A DNA stretch of 7,399 nt from Bacillota bacterium (GTDB lineage: Bacteria > Armatimonadota > Hebobacteria > Hebobacterales > Hebobacteraceae): positions 1 through 7,399 of the forward strand of contig DAOVEW010000037.1 of assembly GCA_030668755.1 (NCBI GenBank). Reading direction: 5' to 3'. Below, one piece after another: positions 1 through 4,580 of this stretch. Both the position numbers and the translations under genes were made by a program. The notes beneath the pieces were generated by a model that worked only from the letters and a program-made list of their open reading frames with translations, searched no databases and had not been told where the DNA came from. Every line of letters starts with the position of its first letter. The first letter of the stretch is position 1.

Positions 1-1
1 G

Positions 2-319
2 GCCTTGTACGGCGCACGCTACGATGCCATCGTTGCGAACAAGGCGCGCGCACCCCGCACGACAAAGGTAACTGTGTCTGGTAAACACTGCGAGACGGAC
101 ACCTTGATCGTGGACCTGCAAGCGCCGGAAATCGCACCCGGGGACATTCTTGCCGTGCAGACGACGGGGGCGTACAACTACAGCATGGCCAGCAACTACA
201 ACCGCTTTCCACGACCCGCCGTCGTGCTCGTCTCCGACGGGCGCGCCGATCTGATCATCGAGCGGGAGAGCCTCGACGACCTCCTCCGACTCGACCGCCT
301 CCCGGATCGTCTCGCCTGA
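2..319 (+). CDS. lysA: Diaminopimelate decarboxylase, C-terminal fragment (5' end outside window)
   Basis: This is the last ~105 residues of a PLP-dependent fold-III decarboxylase that converts meso-diaminopimelate to L-lysine in the cytoplasm, the final step of the DAP pathway. The fragment carries the family's C-terminal signatures in order: LYGARYDA near the start, GKHCETD (the conserved Cys-Glu segment that reaches the neighbouring subunit's active site in known LysA structures), PGDILAVQTTGAYNYSMASNYN (the Tyr-containing GAY..SMASNYN segment contacting substrate/PLP) and RPAVVLV. The family is usually about 420 residues, so roughly three quarters lie upstream. The TTG at position 5 is an internal Leu codon, not a start, because the open frame continues to the left edge. 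It ends in TGA at 317-319, only 16 bases before the next ATG, so it is probably cotranscribed with the DUF58 gene, although no metabolic link between the two is apparent. Confidence 0.93.
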   Translation, partial: ALYGARYDAIVANKARAPRTTKVTVSGKHCETDTLIVDLQAPEIAPGDILAVQTTGAYNYSMASNYNRFPRPAVVLVSDGRADLIIERESLDDLLRLDRLPDRLA

Positions 320-335
320 TCCACCAGCGAGCCAA

Positions 336-1559
336 ATGAGCCTTCAACTGCTCACGATACTCACCGCGGCGGGCGGCATGGCGTTGGTCGCCCTCACGCA
401 CAATGCCTATACGGTCTACTTCATGTTGGCCGCGCTGCTCGCGCTGGTAGTGGTCAGCTTTGCCGCGTCGCGACTATCGCTGCGTTCCCTCCGGTGGCGG
501 CGCCGGGCCTTCGACAGAGTCTTCGAGAACGAGGAGTTCGCGCTGGAAACGGAGGTGACCAACCGCGGCCGCCTGCCGCACTTCCTGCTGACGGTGGAGG
601 ATTTGCTGCCCTCCTTCCTCGAACCCGTTCACCGCGACGAGTTCGTCGTCCCCGCGCTGTGGCCCGGCGAGACTGTCACCCTCTCCGCCACCGTTCGCGC
701 GCGCAAGCGCGGCGTCTATGCACTGGGCCCGCTCAGCGTCTGGGTCTCCGACCCCTTTGGCTTCTTCCAGCGACGCGCACGCGTGCAAGCGCGCGCCGAG
801 GCCGTCGTGTATCCCAGGCCCCTCACCATCTATGGCGACCTGGCGAGGATCGGCATGGAGACCCGCGGTATGGCGGCGGGAGAGCGCTCTCGCGCCTCCG
901 AGTCTGGGCTCGACTTCTACGGCATCCGCGACTACCGGCCCGGCGATGAGCTGCGACGCATTCACTGGCCCGCCACAGCTCACCACAACCGCCTGACCGT
1001 CATCGAGTTCGAGCGCGGCACCTCCGAGAACCTCGCCGTCGTCCTCGATACCACCGCCGGCAGCGACTTCGGCCAAGGCATCCACACTACGCTTGAAGTC
1101 GGCGTTCGCGCCGCGGCATCCCTCCTACACTGGGCGCTCAACAGCGAAGGGGTGGCCTTTCTCGCCACCGACTCACCCGCGGGAACGCGCTGGCTGGCCG
1201 TCGACCGGCCCGAGCAAGAGTATGAGATCCTGGAGGTCCTCGCTCGCGCGCAAGCCGACTCCTCTCTGCCTCTCTCCACCTTGCTTCAATGGGCGGCCCG
1301 CAATCTCGGTCCCGGCGCCAACATCGCCCTCGTCACCTCCTCCCCCGATCGAGACCTCCCGGCGGCCGTAAGCGCGCTCCGGCAGCGCTACACGCGGGTC
1401 GCGGTGCTGCTGATTGATGCATCGAGCTTCGACCCGAGGGCCGACGTGTTCACTTCGGCCCCCGACGCACTCGAAGCTGTCGGAGCGAGAACGGCCACCT
1501 TCAGCAGGGGAGGGGACCTGGCAAAGACACTGGAGCGCCTGATCATTGCAAGCGGCTAG
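336..1559 (+). CDS. DUF58 domain-containing membrane protein
   Basis: A 407-residue protein with two hydrophobic segments near the N-terminus (about residues 5-22 and 26-44), then a cytosolic or surface domain opening with a beta-rich stretch and leading into the DUF58 core. The hallmark is at residues 191-230: GLDFYGIRDYRPGDELRRIHW followed by R..L.V.EFE. Next comes VVLDTTAG (about 235-242), where DUF58 proteins carry the first strand of a von Willebrand A-like fold. The metal-site pattern DxSxS is not kept here (D-T-T-A-G), so metal binding is doubtful. DUF58 genes typically sit beside a MoxR AAA ATPase and a transglutaminase-like membrane protein, and are thought to act in chaperone-like assembly or envelope stress; the molecular role is unproven. 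The partner transglutaminase gene overlaps the 3' end here, but no MoxR gene is visible. The start is the first ATG after lysA. Only a weak GAG precedes it at 4-base spacing, so translation may be coupled to lysA. Confidence 0.9.
   Translation: MSLQLLTILTAAGGMALVALTHNAYTVYFMLAALLALVVVSFAASRLSLRSLRWRRRAFDRVFENEEFALETEVTNRGRLPHFLLTVEDLLPSFLEPVHRDEFVVPALWPGETVTLSATVRARKRGVYALGPLSVWVSDPFGFFQRRARVQARAEAVVYPRPLTIYGDLARIGMETRGMAAGERSRASESGLDFYGIRDYRPGDELRRIHWPATAHHNRLTVIEFERGTSENLAVVLDTTAGSDFGQGIHTTLEVGVRAAASLLHWALNSEGVAFLATDSPAGTRWLAVDRPEQEYEILEVLARAQADSSLPLSTLLQWAARNLGPGANIALVTSSPDRDLPAAVSALRQRYTRVAVLLIDASSFDPRADVFTSAPDALEAVGARTATFSRGGDLAKTLERLIIASG
1532..1535 (+). promoter_or_regulatory. Likely ribosome binding site (GGAG) for the transglutaminase gene
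   Basis: GGAG lies 10 bases upstream of the TTG at 1546 and inside the DUF58 coding sequence. It supports the TTG as start over the later in-frame GTG (1612) and ATG (1624), which have no comparable purine-rich motif and would cut into the first membrane segment. The spacing is at the long end of normal. Confidence 0.45.
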
Positions 1560-3696
1560 GGCAGCGACGAGAACGGATGAGGTTGCACTCTACGCCGCCA
1601 CCGCCGTCGCTGTGGCAGCGACCATGCTGGCCGCCGGGGCGGGCAGCGGAAGCGTACGGGTGGGCTCCCTCGGCGTCGCTCTATCGCTGGTGGGCGTCGG
1701 CGTTAGCTGGCAGATGCGGGGCTGGCGACTCCCGGCAGCCATCGCCCTCGGGCTGCCGCTGGGCGCCGGGGCTGCGGCCTCGCTCCAGGGGTTCATCAAC
1801 TGGGAGATGGAGGCGGAGGTCTCCACGCTCTACATGGTACGGGGCGAGATCAGCCTTGGGCTGGCGCTCCGGCTCGCCGTATTCGCCCTCGCACTCAGCT
1901 TCGTGTTAGTGAGGCCGCAGGTCCCCGCGTTCTTGCTCGTGCCAGCGATCACTGCCTTCGGCCTCGTCGGGTCGCGGGGGCACGCCATGGTGGTCGGTGG
2001 CTGCTTCCTGGTCTTCTTCCTGGCTGCTCTTGCCTGCCTCGCACAGGCCATGCTCTTGTCCGGCATGCCCGCGGAGTGGCGCTCGACCCGCACCCGTCAA
2101 CAACTGCGCATGTGGCGGAGGCACCATTGGGCGATGCTCGCCTGCCTCGCCGCCGCCGCCTTCCTTCTGGCCTATCTGCTCTACCTCCCGATGGTCAGCT
2201 ACGTGACCCAGTATCGCTTCTACGTGCCATTCGTCGCTGGCGTCGGAGGGCTCCGTCGCTTCTCCGGCCGCACCCGGCCGCGGGACGCGCCTGCCACCTA
2301 CGCCGTCGGCCGAGGACCCATAATGCTGGCCGAGACTCCGGTGCTCAGCTTCCAGGGCGACTCGGCCGAGTACTGGCGCGGCGAGGTCTTCAACACCTAC
2401 ACGGGAGCGGCATGGCTCCAGGGCGAATACGACCTCCATTCCATACCCGCCGCAGGGCACGTTCTGGACCTTGCGCCTCGCTTTCCCGCCAAGCCCGGCG
2501 TCCGCCTCAAAACCAATACCGTGCGTGCGGAGGTGGACTTACCCCTCGTACTCTACGCGCCGGGGCAGCTCCAGCAAGTGACCTTCTCGGGCAGGCTCGC
2601 ACGGAGGCTGCCCGACCGCCTTCAGGTTGACAGCGCTGGATGCGTCAGCGCGCCTCAAGCCGTGATCCCGGCCGGCGCCAGATATCAGGTGGTCTCGGCG
2701 CCGCTGGATATCCAGCCGGCTGCTGCTCGAGTGTCTTTGTCACAAGCCCCCATCCCCGTCAGCGAACTCGATGAGACCTACCTCAGGATTCCACTGGGAG
2801 AGCGACAGGTGGCTGACCTCGCGCGCAGAGTCACCGCGGACGCCGACACTCCGCTGGACAAGCTCGGATCCCTTGTCTCTTTCCTGCAGCAGAACTACGC
2901 CTACACCTTGGATGCGCCGGCGATCCCACAAGGAGAGCACGCGGCGCAGTACTTCCTCCTTCGTCAGAAGCGGGGATACTGCGACCTATTCGCAACCGCG
3001 CTCGCCGTGATGGCCCGCTCGGTCGGCATCCCGACGCGCCTGGCGACGGGGTACGCAGGCGGGCACTATGATCCCGAGCGCGACCGCTACATCCTCCGCG
3101 AGTCCGACGCCCACGCCTGGGTCGAGGCCTACGTGCCTCCATGGGGATGGATCAGCGCAGACGCCACTCCGGCCACTGAACTGCCCCCTCTCTCACCCGT
3201 CAGGCGCGGCCTCCTCCTGGCCCGCTTCTTCTACCAGGATCACCCGACCGAAGTCAACATCTGGGCGGTGCTGCTGGGGGCAGCCCTTCTCTACCTGATG
3301 AACCGGGCGTGGCGCGCCCGTCGAGGGCCGGCCGTCCTCCGCTCCGCCGAGGCCGGGCCCCGCGCGATCGTGTTCAGCGCGTACGCGCGCCTGTGTCACC
3401 TTCTCGCCCGACGCGGGCGGCCCCGCGTGCCCTCGCAGACGCCCCTCGAGTTCCTGGTCGCGCTCGAATCCCCCGCGCCGCCTGCCGCCCCGCCGCTCGC
3501 CGAGACACTCCCTCCCCGGTCCCTCCCACCCATCCGAGCTCTCACCGAGATATTCGTCCGGGCGCGCTACGGCCCCGGGGCCGTCGGCGACGATCTCGCC
3601 CGGCAAGCGGTACAGCATGTCGGCGAGGTCCAGCAGGCACTGCGGCGCAAGAGCTCGAAACCGGAGACGGTCCCCTCCTCTGCCGACACCAGGTGA
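1546..3696 (+). CDS. Polytopic membrane transglutaminase-like protein (DUF3488/TgpA-like architecture)
   Basis: A 716-residue membrane protein of the TgpA-like type. The N-terminal third is hydrophobic, with about six to seven segments (roughly 13-33, 41-56, 60-82, 103-123, 125-143, 147-172, 193-217). A large probably extracytoplasmic part (about 220-565) contains the transglutaminase/protease-like core. The catalytic triad is visible: Cys479 in RGYCDLFA, His523 in DAHAWVEAY and Asp539 in ISADATP. A last membrane helix (about 571-588) is followed by a cytosolic tail resembling the DUF4129 segment (SAYARLCHLL, TPLEFL, LTEIFVRARYGP). Known members cleave or crosslink peptides at the envelope; the substrate here is unknown. 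The intact triad argues for an active enzyme. The gene starts at TTG 1546, overlaps the DUF58 gene by 14 bases and is therefore almost certainly translated with it. An ATG start at 1624 is the alternative but would remove most of the first membrane segment. Confidence 0.9.
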   Translation: MQAARAATRTDEVALYAATAVAVAATMLAAGAGSGSVRVGSLGVALSLVGVGVSWQMRGWRLPAAIALGLPLGAGAAASLQGFINWEMEAEVSTLYMVRGEISLGLALRLAVFALALSFVLVRPQVPAFLLVPAITAFGLVGSRGHAMVVGGCFLVFFLAALACLAQAMLLSGMPAEWRSTRTRQQLRMWRRHHWAMLACLAAAAFLLAYLLYLPMVSYVTQYRFYVPFVAGVGGLRRFSGRTRPRDAPATYAVGRGPIMLAETPVLSFQGDSAEYWRGEVFNTYTGAAWLQGEYDLHSIPAAGHVLDLAPRFPAKPGVRLKTNTVRAEVDLPLVLYAPGQLQQVTFSGRLARRLPDRLQVDSAGCVSAPQAVIPAGARYQVVSAPLDIQPAAARVSLSQAPIPVSELDETYLRIPLGERQVADLARRVTADADTPLDKLGSLVSFLQQNYAYTLDAPAIPQGEHAAQYFLLRQKRGYCDLFATALAVMARSVGIPTRLATGYAGGHYDPERDRYILRESDAHAWVEAYVPPWGWISADATPATELPPLSPVRRGLLLARFFYQDHPTEVNIWAVLLGAALLYLMNRAWRARRGPAVLRSAEAGPRAIVFSAYARLCHLLARRGRPRVPSQTPLEFLVALESPAPPAAPPLAETLPPRSLPPIRALTEIFVRARYGPGAVGDDLARQAVQHVGEVQQALRRKSSKPETVPSSADTR

Positions 3697-3767
3697 AGCT
3701 GTGCAAACCTCCGAAGGCATGGACTCGCGGGGGACCGAACACCTGGAAGGACACAATCTTGCTTCGC

Positions 3768-3773
3768 AAGGAG
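3768..3773 (+). promoter_or_regulatory. Strong Shine-Dalgarno (AAGGAG) deciding the amidohydrolase start
   Basis: A perfect AAGGAG lies 5 bases ahead of the ATG at 3779. It fixes the start there, even though the open frame extends leftward to 3617 inside the transglutaminase gene. I see no convincing -35/-10 pair in the 82-base gap (3697-3778). A CACAAT at 3751-3756 is the closest -10-like hexamer but has no credible partner. Confidence 0.75.
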
Positions 3774-3778
3774 TCGCT

Positions 3779-4495
3779 ATGATAGTCAACTTCCACGAGC
3801 ACCCCTATGAGGGCGTCGGCGAGCACAATGCCAGCCTCGGAATAGACCGCATGGTTCTGCTGGCCGACCGGGATACGAATGACCTCGTCTGTGATATGGC
3901 CGAGCGGGAGCCTCAACGCTACATCCCGTTCTACCGCGCCGATGTGAATGACATCCCGAAATCGTGTGCCGAACTGAGACACTACGTCCAGCACCGCGGC
4001 GTCCGCGGCGTGAAGTTCCAGCCCCTCTCTCAGAGTGTCATGCCGAACGACCCCAAGCTGTATCCCTTCTACGAGGTGTGTCAGGAGCTCCGCGCAATCG
4101 TCCTCTTCCACGCGGGTGTGGTGGCCTTCCCCAAGCACTACGTCAGGTTTGGCAACCCGGTCCAGGTCGACGACGTCGCCTGGGACTTCCCCGACCTCAG
4201 GATCGTCATCGCGCACCTGGGCGGCAACTACTCCTACGAGGCGATGGTCATCTGCAGCAACCACCCGAACGTCTACATGGACACCGCGTACCTGCACTTC
4301 TTCTGCGATCGCTCACTCCCACAGGTGCAGCCCATCGAGCTCGTGGCGCGCGCCGTCCGCTTCTGCGGCCCGGAGAAGATCCTCTTCGCAAGCGAGGACG
4401 TGCACCCCTCGCTCATCGCCGACTCCGACCTCGCAGAAGAGACCAAGAAGCTCATACTGTCCGGAAACGCCCTGCGCCTATTGGACGAACAGTGA
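3779..4495 (+). CDS. Amidohydrolase-2 family metal-dependent hydrolase
   Basis: A 238-residue cytosolic TIM-barrel hydrolase of the amidohydrolase-related (Amidohydro_2) family, which contains decarboxylases and hydrolases of varied substrates; the substrate cannot be told here. Visible metal-site motifs are the N-terminal H-x-H (His6 and His8 in NFHEHP), His111 in VLFHAG after strand FYEVCQELRAIV, and His146 in IVIAHLGG. The usual terminal aspartate motif F-[GA]-S-D reads FASEDVH (residues 203-209), with Glu206 at the canonical Asp position and Asp207 beside it. GVRGVKFQP (about 78-86) is another family hallmark. It is somewhat shorter than many members (about 260-300 residues). MIVNFHEHP is the expected family N-terminus, and together with the AAGGAG it supports this start. 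It follows the transglutaminase gene by 82 bases on the same strand and may be read from the same transcript, but no functional link is evident. It ends in TGA just before the shared terminator. Confidence 0.85.
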   Translation: MIVNFHEHPYEGVGEHNASLGIDRMVLLADRDTNDLVCDMAEREPQRYIPFYRADVNDIPKSCAELRHYVQHRGVRGVKFQPLSQSVMPNDPKLYPFYEVCQELRAIVLFHAGVVAFPKHYVRFGNPVQVDDVAWDFPDLRIVIAHLGGNYSYEAMVICSNHPNVYMDTAYLHFFCDRSLPQVQPIELVARAVRFCGPEKILFASEDVHPSLIADSDLAEETKKLILSGNALRLLDEQ

Positions 4496-4528
4496 CCTGG
4501 TGCGCACGTCCGGCAGCCCTCCCCAAAC

Positions 4529-4563
4529 GGGGCCCCGCCCGGTGGGGCGGGGACCCTGTGTTT
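4529..4563. terminator. GC-rich hairpin between convergent genes, probable bidirectional terminator
   Basis: An 8-bp perfect stem, CCCCGCCC (4533-4540) with GGGCGGGG (4545-4552), closes a GGTG loop. After one G-A mismatch it extends by three more pairs (GGG 4529-4531 with CCC 4554-4556). On the + strand it is followed by TGTGTTT (4557-4563), a poor but T-leaning tract. On the - strand the sequence after the stem reads GTTTGGGG, also with a short T run. It lies between the amidohydrolase stop (4495) and the rpoC stop (4581), where both transcripts must end. The weak U-tracts leave the efficiency uncertain. Confidence 0.65.
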
Positions 4564-4580
4564 CCCGCGTCTTCGAATGG

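Noticed and set aside
474..1085. 203-codon open frame on the - strand antisense to the DUF58 gene
   Set aside because: There is no recognisable motif, and it fully overlaps a clear DUF58 gene. It is explained by high-GC codon bias.
3617..3778. N-terminal extension of the amidohydrolase reading frame, including possible starts at GTG 3701 and ATG 3719
   Set aside because: The extension lacks family similarity and overlaps the transglutaminase 3' end. The AAGGAG with ATG at 3779 and the MIVNFHEHP family N-terminus are much better supported. GTG 3701 with AGGTGA nearby remains a minor alternative.
3542..4297. 251-codon open frame on the - strand antisense to the amidohydrolase
   Set aside because: Its Val/Asp/Gly-rich translation mirrors the real gene's codons on the opposite strand. 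It has no family motif.
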